Shown here piece after piece: positions 46,939-54,992 of a stretch of DNA of 64,000 nt. The DNA is from Bacillota bacterium (GTDB taxonomy: Bacteria > Bacillota > Clostridia > Christensenellales > UMGS416), in assembly GCA_023398815.1 (NCBI GenBank), contig JAEWRW010000047.1, forward strand, positions 1 through 64,000, read 5' to 3'. Every line of letters begins with the position of its first letter. The stretch's first letter is position 1. The notes beneath the pieces are model-generated. The model worked only from the letters and a program-made list of their open reading frames with translations, was not told the origin of the DNA and made no database searches. A program made the position numbers and the translations under genes.

Positions 46939-48147
46939 ATGAAACAGAGCGAAACCGGCTTTCCCGTGCGGTTTTTTGTCTTCTACGTGGTGTACTACTC
47001 CTTTCAGGCCATCTACAATTCCTTTACCAACCTGTACCTGAAGAGCATCGGCTTCAACCAGGCGCAGATCGGCATGGCCGTATCCATCGCCACGGCGACA
47101 CTGCTCTTGATCCAACCCCTGTGGGGGCTGGCCAGCGACCGCGCCCGGTACAAGAACACGGTGTTCAAGATTTTGCTGCTGTCGGCAGCGGCGGCGGTGA
47201 TGCTCTACCCGTTGGCGCAGCAGTATTGGGGCCTGCCCAATGCCTCGCCCTACGTGAAGTATTGGCTGCTGCTGGGGGTGACGGCGATTTTCTCGGCCGT
47301 GTTCAGCCCCATCTCCCCCCTGCAAGATACCATCACTCTGGAACATCTGGAGGGCAAGCGGTGGGATTTCGGGCAGATTCGCCTGGGCGGCACGTTGGGC
47401 TATGCCTTCACCGTGCTGCTGACGGGTTGGCTGTTGCACGACAATTACTCCGTCATCTTCCCGGTCATCGGCATGGGGCTGCTGGTGTGCTTTGGGCTCT
47501 CGTTCCTGCTGCCGAAGGTCTCCGGCCACCGGCACGGCGCCCAGCGGGCCCCCATCCGCAAGATCTTCGCCAACGAGGCCATGCTTTGCCTTATCTTCTT
47601 CAACCTCGTCTACTCGCTGTGCTCCAGCCTGTATTATAACTTCTATCCCATCTACTTCAGCGGCCTGCCTGGCGTGACCAGCACCCACATCGGCGCGCTC
47701 ATGTTTGCCAGCGCCATTGCGGAGGTGCCCTTTCTCTTCTTTGCCAGCAAGTTCGTGGGGCGCTTCGGCATCCCCAAGATGCTGGTGGCGTCGGGGCTCA
47801 TCACGTCGGTGCGCTGGCTGCTGCTCTTCCTGCTGCACAACCCCATCGCCATCATCGGCACCAATCTGCTGCACGGGCTGGGGTTTGTGGTCGTTAACTA
47901 CTGCCTGGCGGTGTACATCAACACCAGCGTGCCCCGGGAACTGCGCGCCACCGGCCAGACGATGATGGCCATGCTGGCGGCCATCTTCTCGCGACTCATC
48001 TTTGGCTACCTGGGTGGCTTGGCGGCCGACTGGCTGGGCGCGGGGCGCTTGATGCTCTTCTCGGCGGTGGTGATGGCGGCGGGCACGGTGGCCTTCGCGC
48101 TGTGGTTCCGCTCCATCAACCGCAAGGCTGCAGCAATCACCGTCTGA
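46939..48147 (+). CDS. MFS transporter (LacY-like/MFS_1-like)
   Basis: 402-residue major facilitator protein with 12 predicted membrane segments. The loop after helix 2 reads PLWGLASDRARYKN, a version of the MFS A-motif, and LGGTLGYAF and FSRLIFGYLGGLAADWLG are typical. It resembles the MFS_1-like/sugar-proton symporter group. Start ATG 46939, directly after an in-frame GTG; the Shine-Dalgarno is only a G-rich stretch. Encoded divergently from the ROK operon and upstream of the GH38 gene, it should import the substrate of the island. Confidence 0.87.
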   Translation: MKQSETGFPVRFFVFYVVYYSFQAIYNSFTNLYLKSIGFNQAQIGMAVSIATATLLLIQPLWGLASDRARYKNTVFKILLLSAAAAVMLYPLAQQYWGLPNASPYVKYWLLLGVTAIFSAVFSPISPLQDTITLEHLEGKRWDFGQIRLGGTLGYAFTVLLTGWLLHDNYSVIFPVIGMGLLVCFGLSFLLPKVSGHRHGAQRAPIRKIFANEAMLCLIFFNLVYSLCSSLYYNFYPIYFSGLPGVTSTHIGALMFASAIAEVPFLFFASKFVGRFGIPKMLVASGLITSVRWLLLFLLHNPIAIIGTNLLHGLGFVVVNYCLAVYINTSVPRELRATGQTMMAMLAAIFSRLIFGYLGGLAADWLGAGRLMLFSAVVMAAGTVAFALWFRSINRKAAAITV

Positions 48148-48239
48148 CCAGGCGCAAACCGCCTTTACAGCCCCGGCAGGCCGTGCGATAATGAGGCCGT
48201 CAAACGCACATAATCTCCCTTCTTGAAAAGGAGTTACCC

Positions 48240-50609
48240 ATGGAACACCGCATCAAAACGCTGTACATTGTCCACCATTCTCACACCGACATCGGTTACA
48301 CCGACCTGCAGGAGCGCATCGTCGACGTGCAGGTGGAGCACATCCGCGCCGCCATCCGCGACCTCAACCGGCCCGAGAACCAGGCGTTCCGTTGGAACTG
48401 CGAGACCTACTTCTGCGTGGAGCGCTTTCTGGAGGTTGCCAACGCCGAGGAGCGCCGCCAGTTCTTCGCCCTGGCGCGGCAGGGGCGCATCGGCGTCTCC
48501 GCCACCTATCTCAATTTCAACGACCTGGTGGACGCCGACGTGCTCAAGCGCCGCACGGCGGAGATGGTCTCCGTCTTTGGCGGGGAGGACATCCCCGTGC
48601 GCACGGCCATGATTGCCGACATCAACGGCATCTCCATGGGCCAGCGGGATGCTCTGCTTGCCAACGGCGTGGAGTTTCTCTTCACCAACATCCACACCCA
48701 CCACGGCATGTACCCCCTGTGGCGCAACCAGAACGCCTACTGGTGGGAGAATGCCGCCGGCCAGCGACTGCTCATTTGGAACGGCGAGCACTACAACCTT
48801 GGCAATGCCTTAGGCATCAAGCCCAACCGCATCAATTACTACATGGAGCGCAATTACTTCGGCGACCAGCACCTCATGGACGGTGTGGAGAACCTGCACA
48901 AGAACCTGGAGCACTACCTTGCTGAGTGCGAGGAAGCGGGCTATCCCTATGACTTCATCGTGAGTGGTGTGTCCGGCGTGTTCAGTGACAACGCCCCGCC
49001 CAATCCTGAAATTCTGCGCACCATCGAGGCCTATCACCACCGGTATGGTGACGCCGTCCGGCTCCAGATGGTATCGCTGCAGGAGCTGTATGCTGCAATC
49101 GCCGACCGGCTGGGCGATCTGCCGGTCTACCGTGGCGACCTCACCGACTGGTGGGCCAACGGTGTGGGCTCGGCCCCCGACGCCGTCAAGCATTACCGCG
49201 CGGCCCAGCGCATGTTCCGGCTGGCAAATGCCCTGGACGACGGCCTGCGCGCCGACTTCCCGGCCGTCACCCGCGTGGTGGAGGACAACCTCCTGCTCTA
49301 TGCCGAGCACACCTTTGGTCACTCTGCCACGGTATCCAACCCCTATGAGACCCAGGTGCGCGACCTGGAGCTGCGCAAATCAAGCTATGCCTCCAAGGCC
49401 CACGAGGGGGCGGCGAAACTCCTGAACCGGGCCCTGCTGCGGCGCGGCGGCACCCTGCTTTATTACAATACCGACGGCACCATCCGTGCCACCAACGCCG
49501 GGCCTGCTGGCAACCATCCGGTGGAGTTCTATGTGGAGACGATGACGCTGCCTGCGGTGCGCGTCGCCAACACCGGAACCGGCGAGGAAATGACCGTGCA
49601 GCTCTCCGCCCACCCGCGCGGGGTCCGCGTCACCTTTGTGGACACCTTCGCCGCCGGGGAGAGCAAGGAATACCGCTACGAGGAGTTGCCCGCACCGCTC
49701 ACCACCCTCAACAGCCGCCACGCCTTCGTGGGGGCCGAGCGGGTGCGTGACATCGTGAACGACTTCGACCCCGAGACCTACCGCCTGCCCTATGAGGTGG
49801 AGAACCCGTGGTTCCGCATCGCCTACCGCGTGGGGGAGGGCTTCACGGCCTTTGTGAACAAGACGACCGGGCAGGACATGCTTGGTAGCGGTCTGGCACG
49901 GTTCTTCACCCCGGTGTATGAGCGCACGGCGCTGCGCCACCCGGCCTACGAGGAGCGGGCGCTGCTGGGCCGCAACATCCGTGGCGTCCATGCCCAGCAG
50001 TTTGCCGGTGAGATGACCGGTGTGCGCTGCGTCGACCAGGGGCCGGTCTTCACCACTCTGGAGTTCACCTTCCGGTTGGAGGGGACGCGCCAGTGTTTCG
50101 TGCTGCTGAGGGTGTATCGCGCGCTGCCCCGGCTGGACTTCGCCCTGCGGCTCGCCAAGAACCTCTCCGATGACATCGAGAGCGTTTACCTGCCGCTGGA
50201 GCTTTCCTTGCCCCTGCGGCAGGCCTGGCTGCGCAAGGGGGCCGAGGCCTTCCGCCCCGGGGTGGATCAGATCCCCGGCACGGGCATGGAGTATTGGGCG
50301 ACCGACGAGGGTGTGGCCTACCTCAATGCCGGGCAGGCGGTACAGGTGTTCACCCCCGACACGCCCCTCGTCTACATGGGCGAGCTGCAGCACCACCCCA
50401 TTGCTCTGTGCGATGGCAAGGAGGAGAACAACCGCCGCCCCGTCTGGTCGTGGGTGATGAACAACACCTGGGAGACCAACTTCCCGCTGGATCTATCGGG
50501 CTTCTACGAGTTCAACTACCGACTGGACTTGAGCGACGCCACCGATGCCGAGGCTTGCCTCGACGAGATGGAGGCCAAGTCCTTGGGCCTGTTTACCCAT
50601 ATGATGTAG
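48240..50609 (+). CDS. glycoside hydrolase family 38 (alpha-mannosidase-like)
   Basis: 789-residue GH38 enzyme. N-terminal zinc site VHHSHTDIGYTD (His13, His15, Asp17), and the likely nucleophile Asp127 in MIADINGISMGQRDALL, aligning with the DxxG block of the family. A third zinc-ligand region HTFGHSATVSNPYET lies near residue 360, and the C-terminal beta-rich part has VYLPLELSLPL and WSWVMNNTWETNFPLD. GH38 enzymes cleave alpha-mannosides with retention; the HSHTDIGYTD subgroup is little characterised. No signal peptide, so it works on imported oligosaccharides. ATG 48240 follows AAAAGGAG. It follows the MFS gene and shares its promoter or has one in the 92-base gap. Confidence 0.88.
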   Translation: MEHRIKTLYIVHHSHTDIGYTDLQERIVDVQVEHIRAAIRDLNRPENQAFRWNCETYFCVERFLEVANAEERRQFFALARQGRIGVSATYLNFNDLVDADVLKRRTAEMVSVFGGEDIPVRTAMIADINGISMGQRDALLANGVEFLFTNIHTHHGMYPLWRNQNAYWWENAAGQRLLIWNGEHYNLGNALGIKPNRINYYMERNYFGDQHLMDGVENLHKNLEHYLAECEEAGYPYDFIVSGVSGVFSDNAPPNPEILRTIEAYHHRYGDAVRLQMVSLQELYAAIADRLGDLPVYRGDLTDWWANGVGSAPDAVKHYRAAQRMFRLANALDDGLRADFPAVTRVVEDNLLLYAEHTFGHSATVSNPYETQVRDLELRKSSYASKAHEGAAKLLNRALLRRGGTLLYYNTDGTIRATNAGPAGNHPVEFYVETMTLPAVRVANTGTGEEMTVQLSAHPRGVRVTFVDTFAAGESKEYRYEELPAPLTTLNSRHAFVGAERVRDIVNDFDPETYRLPYEVENPWFRIAYRVGEGFTAFVNKTTGQDMLGSGLARFFTPVYERTALRHPAYEERALLGRNIRGVHAQQFAGEMTGVRCVDQGPVFTTLEFTFRLEGTRQCFVLLRVYRALPRLDFALRLAKNLSDDIESVYLPLELSLPLRQAWLRKGAEAFRPGVDQIPGTGMEYWATDEGVAYLNAGQAVQVFTPDTPLVYMGELQHHPIALCDGKEENNRRPVWSWVMNNTWETNFPLDLSGFYEFNYRLDLSDATDAEACLDEMEAKSLGLFTHMM

Positions 50610-50623
50610 CGGCCTTCGGCCTT

Positions 50624-50656
50624 TCGCGGCTGCCGCTGTGGCGACAGCCGCGATTT
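50624..50656 (+). terminator. hairpin after the GH38 gene
   Basis: 13-bp stem beginning TCGCGGCTG (50624) and ending CAGCCGCGA (50653) with one mismatch, followed by TTT. Probable terminator. A second perfect hairpin AGGCATTGC / GCAATGCCT lies at about 50759-50779. Confidence 0.55.
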
Positions 50657-50797
50657 AGAGTGCTTGCTCTCGTTTTGACCAGATCGCCGTTCACGCCTTA
50701 CGCGCCGTCTAGGACGCATAGGCGAGCAGCGGCCAAGGCCGCGACCAGCCCCGGCGCTAAGGCATTGCAGGGCAATGCCTTCACGGCGTGATGGTTG

Positions 50798-51022
50798 GAC
50801 ACGCATCCCGCGTGTCTGATTCGCCGCACATGTCGCCGAACGATATCAAGTCATACCGCTCATGCGGATTTGGGGAATACGTTTCGTCTTGGGCGGGATT
50901 TTTCCGTTGGTGTTCACGCCCACAATTGTTCCTCCAGCCGTATGAATCGACGGTCGGCTCTAGGTTGTTTTCTTGTGCCAGCTTCTTTGTTGGTTACGCC
51001 CGTCGGTTCCTCCGGCGGGCGT
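50798..51022 (-). repeat. dispersed structured element, copy R3 (candidate ncRNA)
   Basis: Read on the minus strand. P1: ACGCCCG / CGGGCGT at 51022-50996. P2: AGCCG / CGGCT around GATTCAT at 50959-50936. P3: TTCG, loop GCGACATGTGCGG, CGAA at 50840-50820. P4: GACACGC / GCGTGTC at 50816-50798. AACGTA, CCC and CGCATGAG between P2 and P3 align with R1 and R2. On the plus strand P1 is followed by five T and could end GH38 transcripts. It lies upstream of the pta promoter. Confidence 0.7.
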
Positions 51023-51050
51023 TTTTCTATGCGAAACTGCCGTTTGCGGG

Positions 51051-51056
51051 TATAAT
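51051..51056 (+). promoter_or_regulatory. -10 box of pta
   Basis: TATAAT 34 bases before the start codon; the -35 region is poor. Confidence 0.55.
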
Positions 51057-51089
51057 GAGGGCAGAAACCGCGCGAAAGGGGCGCTGACC

Positions 51090-52082
51090 ATGGGGTTTTT
51101 GGAACGGATGATGGAGAGAGCCAAGGCCGACCGCAAGCGCATCGTGTTGCCGGAGGCCGGCGATCGCCGCACGCTGGAGGCCGCACAGAGCGTTCACCGT
51201 CTGGGGCTGGCGGATGTTATTCTGGTGGGGGACCGCACCGAGGTGGCCCGGGTGGGCGAGGGGCTGGAGCTGGCTGGGGTGGAGATCGTCAGCCCCGCCG
51301 AAGCACCCTGCCGGGAGGCTTATGTGCAGGCGTTCCACGAACTGCGCCGCGCCAAGGGCATGACCGAGGAGCAGGCTGCCCATACCCTGGCCGACCCGGT
51401 GTACTTCGCCACGATGATGGTGCGGCAGGGGGACGCCGACGGCATGGTGTCCGGCGCGGCCCACTCCACTGCCGACACCGTGCGGCCCGCGCTGCAAATC
51501 CTCAAAACCAAGCCCGGCATCAAGCTGGCGTCTTCGTTCTTTGTGATGGACGTGCCCAACCGGGAGTACGGGGCCGACGGGCTTTTCGTGTTTGCGGACT
51601 GTGGCCTGGTGGAGAACCCCACCGCCGAGGAACTGGCCCACATTGCCGTGCAGGCGGCCGATTCCTTCGCGGCGCTGGTGGGGGAGGAGCCGGTGGTGGC
51701 CATGCTATCCTACTCCACACTGGGCAGCGCCCACAGTGACCTCACCGAGAAGGTGGCCCAGGCCACCGCCCTGGCCCACGAGCTGCGTCCGGGCTTGGCG
51801 CTGGATGGTGAACTGCAGGCCGATGCGGCCATTGTGCCGTCGGTGGGCCGCAGCAAGGCCCCCGGCAGCGCCGTGGCGGGCCGGGCCAATGTGCTGGTGT
51901 TCCCCGATCTTTCGAGCGGTAACATCGCTTATAAGCTGGTGCAGCGGTTGGCCGGGGCACAGGCCTATGGGCCTATCTTGCAGGGCATCGCCCGCCCGGT
52001 CAACGACCTCTCCCGCGGGTGCAGTGCGGAGGATATTGTCGGCGTCATTGCCATCACGGCCGTGCAGGCCCAGCGGGGGTAA
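51090..52082 (+). CDS. pta: phosphate acetyltransferase
   Basis: Interconverts acetyl-CoA and acetyl phosphate, central to acetate formation and ATP gain in fermenters. 330 residues, the short Firmicutes form without extra domains. IVLPEAGDRRTLEAA, YFATMMVRQGDADGMVSGAAHST, FADCGLVENPTAEELA, MLSYSTLGSA and ELQADAAIVP are family blocks. ATG 51090 is 10 bases from AAAGGGG; upstream frame is non-coding element R3. ispE begins 3 bases after its stop. ackA is not in the window. Confidence 0.96.
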   Translation: MGFLERMMERAKADRKRIVLPEAGDRRTLEAAQSVHRLGLADVILVGDRTEVARVGEGLELAGVEIVSPAEAPCREAYVQAFHELRRAKGMTEEQAAHTLADPVYFATMMVRQGDADGMVSGAAHSTADTVRPALQILKTKPGIKLASSFFVMDVPNREYGADGLFVFADCGLVENPTAEELAHIAVQAADSFAALVGEEPVVAMLSYSTLGSAHSDLTEKVAQATALAHELRPGLALDGELQADAAIVPSVGRSKAPGSAVAGRANVLVFPDLSSGNIAYKLVQRLAGAQAYGPILQGIARPVNDLSRGCSAEDIVGVIAITAVQAQRG

Positions 52083-52085
52083 GGG

Positions 52086-52931
52086 ATGGCGACGATCACA
52101 CGTTTGGCCCCGGCCAAACTCAATCTGACTCTGGATGTGACGGGCTTCGCGCCCAACGGCTACCATGCCCTGGACATGGTGATGCACACTGTGAGCCTCT
52201 GCGACACGGTGACGGTGGAGGATGCCGATGACCTCACCCTGCACTGCCCCCAGTGGCTGCCCGCCGGCCCCGGTAACCTGGCGTGGAAGGCCGCCGACCG
52301 CTTACGGCAGGCCGCGGGGGTGGAGCGGGGCGCCAGCATCACGCTGGAGAAGCGCATTCCGGCCCAGGCCGGTATGGGCGGGGGCAGCGCCGACGCCGCC
52401 GCCGTGCTGCTGGCCCTCAATGACCTGTGGGGGTTGGCTTGGCCGGTGGAGCGATTGGCCGAGGTCGGCGTCACCCTGGGGGCCGATGTGCCCTTTGCCC
52501 TGTGGGGCGGCACGGCGCGGGTCACCGGCATTGGCGAGCGGGTGGAGCCCCTCACACCGGCGCAGCCCCTGTGGTTTGTGCTGGCCAAGCCCGAGGGCGG
52601 GGTGGACACCGCCGCCTGCTATCGCCGCTATGACGAGCTGGGGGCCGAGCGCCGTCCGGTGAACGACCGCTTTGTGCCGGCGCTTCTGGCTGGTGATCTC
52701 ATCGCCATGGCGCGGTGGGGCGGCAACGCGCTGGAGCCGGCTGCGGTGGCGCTGCTGCCTGCTGTGGGGGAGCTGCTGGCCCGCCTTGCCGCCTGCGGGG
52801 GTGCGTACACCGCCATGACCGGCAGCGGCGCAGCGGTCTTTTCGGCCTTCGCCAGTGAGGAGGAGGCCCGCCGCGCTCTGGCGGCACTGGGGCCGGTGCC
52901 TTGGTCAGCAGTGGCGCGGTCGTGGGGCTGA
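52086..52931 (+). CDS. ispE: 4-diphosphocytidyl-2-C-methyl-D-erythritol kinase
   Basis: GHMP kinase of the non-mevalonate (MEP) isoprenoid pathway, phosphorylating CDP-methylerythritol. 281 residues. APAKLNLTLDVTGFAPNGYHALDMVM is the IspE N-terminus; the ATP loop is RIPAQAGMGGGSADAAAVL; the third motif is TGSGAAVFSAF. ATG 52086 follows GGGGGTAAGGG in the end of pta. The pair is probably one operon, ended by the hairpin at 52998. Confidence 0.96.
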   Translation: MATITRLAPAKLNLTLDVTGFAPNGYHALDMVMHTVSLCDTVTVEDADDLTLHCPQWLPAGPGNLAWKAADRLRQAAGVERGASITLEKRIPAQAGMGGGSADAAAVLLALNDLWGLAWPVERLAEVGVTLGADVPFALWGGTARVTGIGERVEPLTPAQPLWFVLAKPEGGVDTAACYRRYDELGAERRPVNDRFVPALLAGDLIAMARWGGNALEPAAVALLPAVGELLARLAACGGAYTAMTGSGAAVFSAFASEEEARRALAALGPVPWSAVARSWG

Positions 52932-52997
52932 CCGGGGGAGGCAATGCAGGTTCCCGGTCTTTCTGCCGAGCAGCATGGCATAACGCTCAAACACATA

Positions 52998-53022
52998 GGC
53001 CCGCCACATTTCGTGGCGGGCC
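52998..53022 (+). terminator. hairpin after ispE
   Basis: Perfect 10-bp stem GGCCCGCCAC / GTGGCGGGCC, five-base loop, no T run. It immediately precedes element R2. Confidence 0.5.
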
Positions 53023-53037
53023 CAGAGTGTCTACAAA

Positions 53038-53266
53038 CCCACTGGAACGAGCAGTGGGTAACGAACCTCCCGCCGATTCATTCGGCGGGAGGAAAGGAAG
53101 CGTTGGTACGAGTAGATAAGAAAATCAGCCCGCAGGCGTAACGTACCCTTAGAAACCCGCATGAGAGCTGCAATTTGCGGTCGGTCGGCGACATGTGCGG
53201 CGACCGACCTAGCCATAACAGGAACAAGCTGCCTGAATCGCGTCTGTCGCCACAGCGACAGACGCG
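53038..53266 (+). repeat. dispersed structured element, copy R2 (candidate ncRNA)
   Basis: P1: CCCACTG / CAGTGGG (53038-53058). P2: CCTCCCGCCGA, TTCAT, TCGGCGGGAGG (53066-53092). P3: GGTCGGTCG (53179-53187), loop GCGACATGTGCGG, CGACCGACC (53201-53209). P4: CGCGTCTGTCGC CACA GCGACAGACGCG (53239-53266). Over about 200 bases it is clearly homologous to R1; the outer P3 pair is G-C here and A-T in R1, a compensating change. Fills the gap between convergent ispE and degV. Confidence 0.75.
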
Positions 53267-53297
53267 AAAAAAACCGGGACGCACGTCTGCGTCCCGG
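53267..53297 (-). terminator. degV terminator
   Basis: CCGGGACGCA / TGCGTCCCGG (53274-53297), followed on the minus strand by seven T (53273-53267). Confidence 0.93.
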
Positions 53298-53325
53298 TTG
53301 CCGGTTCTCTGTGGTGTGCCCTGGC

Positions 53326-54180
53326 TCAGACGGCCTCGTAAGCAATGATGCCCAGCAGGCCCGGGCCGGTGTGAATGCCAAGAGCAGGACTGACCTGGGT
53401 AATGAACGATTCGCCGATCGTTGCGACCTTTCGCACCTCCGCCAGCAGCGCCGCGGCATCCTCCAGGGCGGACCCGTGGACAATGGCAATGTTGATCTTC
53501 TTTCCTTTGTAGTCATTCTGAATCATCGAGAGCATCTTCCGCACGGAGTTTTGGAACCCGCGCACCTTGGCCATGGTGTGGTAGACCCCGTCCAACCCCA
53601 CACCGATGATGGGCTTGATGTCCATGAGGCTGCCCATCGCCGCCTCGACCTTCCCGATGCGACCGCCTTTTTTCAGGTACTCCAGCGTTCGTATGACGAA
53701 GAATGCATCCATCTTTGCGCGGATTTGATTCACACGCTCAACAACGGCCTTCGGGTCGCCGCTGCGCAGGGCCTCCCGAGCGGCTTCCAACACCAGGAAG
53801 CCCAGACCCATGGAAAGGGTGCAGGTGTCAACGACTTCGATGTTGAACCCCGAGTACTGCTCAATGAGCAGCCGAATGAGATTGTACGAGCCAGAAAGCC
53901 CCGCGGAAATCGACAAGTACACCACGTCGGTGTAGCCCTGTGCCATCAGTCCGTCGAGAATCTCCATCACGTCACCGGTCAACGGTAGGGACGTCTTGGG
54001 TATCTCCTGTTCCAACAGCTCATAGACCTTCTCGGCGGTGATGTCCATCCGGTCACGGTACTCGCGCGTCTCGTACACGATACGCATGGGGACAACATGA
54101 ATGTGGTTCTCCTCCAACAAGCTATCAGGCAGATCGCAGGTGGAGTCGGTGACGATCGCTATTTTTCGGTTCGTTGCCAT
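53326..54180 (-). CDS. DegV family fatty-acid-binding protein (FakB-like)
   Basis: 284-residue DegV protein. Family members bind a fatty acid and, as FakB, present it to the kinase FakA for phosphorylation. IAIVTDSTCDLPDSLLEE is the N-terminus; the fatty-acid pocket motifs STCDLP, SLPLTGDVMEIL, ISAGLSGSYNLI and RTLEYLKKGGRIG are present. ATG 54180 follows GAGG. No fakA is nearby. Its promoter region carries an inverted repeat compatible with control by a fatty-acid-responsive regulator. It is a single-gene unit. Confidence 0.93.
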   Translation of the reverse strand: MATNRKIAIVTDSTCDLPDSLLEENHIHVVPMRIVYETREYRDRMDITAEKVYELLEQEIPKTSLPLTGDVMEILDGLMAQGYTDVVYLSISAGLSGSYNLIRLLIEQYSGFNIEVVDTCTLSMGLGFLVLEAAREALRSGDPKAVVERVNQIRAKMDAFFVIRTLEYLKKGGRIGKVEAAMGSLMDIKPIIGVGLDGVYHTMAKVRGFQNSVRKMLSMIQNDYKGKKINIAIVHGSALEDAAALLAEVRKVATIGESFITQVSPALGIHTGPGLLGIIAYEAV

Positions 54181-54249
54181 AAGCTCACCTCATTGTTCCG
54201 GCAGCGCTAGTGTGCGCAAACGACCGGGAATTATGCTTCATTTCATAAT

Positions 54250-54266
54250 GTAGTTTTTGAAACTAC
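54250..54266. promoter_or_regulatory. inverted repeat at the degV transcription start
   Basis: GTAGTTT TTG AAACTAC, 7-bp arms, just downstream of the degV -10 box. It resembles the AGTTTGA / TCAAACT style of FabT-type operators, though the match is not exact. Confidence 0.45.
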
Positions 54267-54277
54267 TTTTCAAAACC

Positions 54278-54306
54278 ATAATACCACATGACGACAACCC
54301 GCACAA
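54278..54306 (-). promoter_or_regulatory. degV promoter
   Basis: On the minus strand TTGTGC (54306-54301), 17-base spacer, TATTAT (54283-54278). Confidence 0.65.
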
Positions 54307-54335
54307 TGCGTGATCTGTGACTTTTTTGTTAATTG

Positions 54336-54365
54336 TTGCTTTGGGCAATGGCGTTGGGCTATAAT
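54336..54365 (+). promoter_or_regulatory. promoter of the DUF1836-smpB unit
   Basis: TTGCTT (54336-54341), 18-base spacer, TATAAT (54360-54365). Confidence 0.6.
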
Positions 54366-54388
54366 GGCACTACGGATTGGGAGGCTGT

Positions 54389-54991
54389 ATGGGCATCAAG
54401 GAGGAAACGCTGGAGAAGGCGCAGGAGATCGCCCGGTGGAAGCTGGTGGAGCTGACGGACGTGCCGCGCATCCCGCTCTATATGGAGCAGGTCACCTCGT
54501 TTTTTGACGAGGTGCTGGCTGGCGCGCGCCGCAATGACGACGACAAGATCCTGACGAAGACGATGATCAACAACTACACCAAGGAAGGCACGCTCCCTCG
54601 GCCCAACGGCAAGAAATACAGCCGCGACCACATCATCCGCCTGCTCTACATCTTCATCCTCAAGCAGGTGCTCTCCCTGCAGGATGTGAAGGAAGTCTTT
54701 GACCTGATGGGCGCGGAGGAGGAAGCCAACCACCTCTACACGACGTATCTGGAGCTGGTGGAGGAATCCAAGGCCCAATACGTGGAGAAGCTGGAGGGTC
54801 GGCTGGATCAGGTGATGGGCAAGTTGGAGGGCAATGGGCAGCTGACCGACGAGAACGTGGAGCTGCTGCTCATACTGCTTACGGTGACCGAGGCCACCAT
54901 TGGCAAGATGCTCATTTGGCGGATGTTGGACGACGCCAAGGAACAACGCCGGTTGGAGAAGGAAGCCGATAACCCCAAGGAGAAGAGGTAA
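54389..54991 (+). CDS. DUF1836 domain protein
   Basis: 200-residue protein of the DUF1836 family, common in Clostridia. The segment VTSFFDEVLAGARRNDDD, LTKTMINNYTKEGTLPRPNGKKY and HIIRLLYIFILKQVLSLQDV looks like a MerR-type helix-turn-helix (the INNYTKEGTLPRP wing is like that of MerR regulators), so DNA binding is plausible. The second half is helical with no known motif. ATG 54389 is 5 bases from GGGAGG. smpB begins 2 bases... after its stop codon, hence co-transcribed. Confidence 0.85.
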   Translation: MGIKEETLEKAQEIARWKLVELTDVPRIPLYMEQVTSFFDEVLAGARRNDDDKILTKTMINNYTKEGTLPRPNGKKYSRDHIIRLLYIFILKQVLSLQDVKEVFDLMGAEEEANHLYTTYLELVEESKAQYVEKLEGRLDQVMGKLEGNGQLTDENVELLLILLTVTEATIGKMLIWRMLDDAKEQRRLEKEADNPKEKR

Positions 54992-54992
54992 C

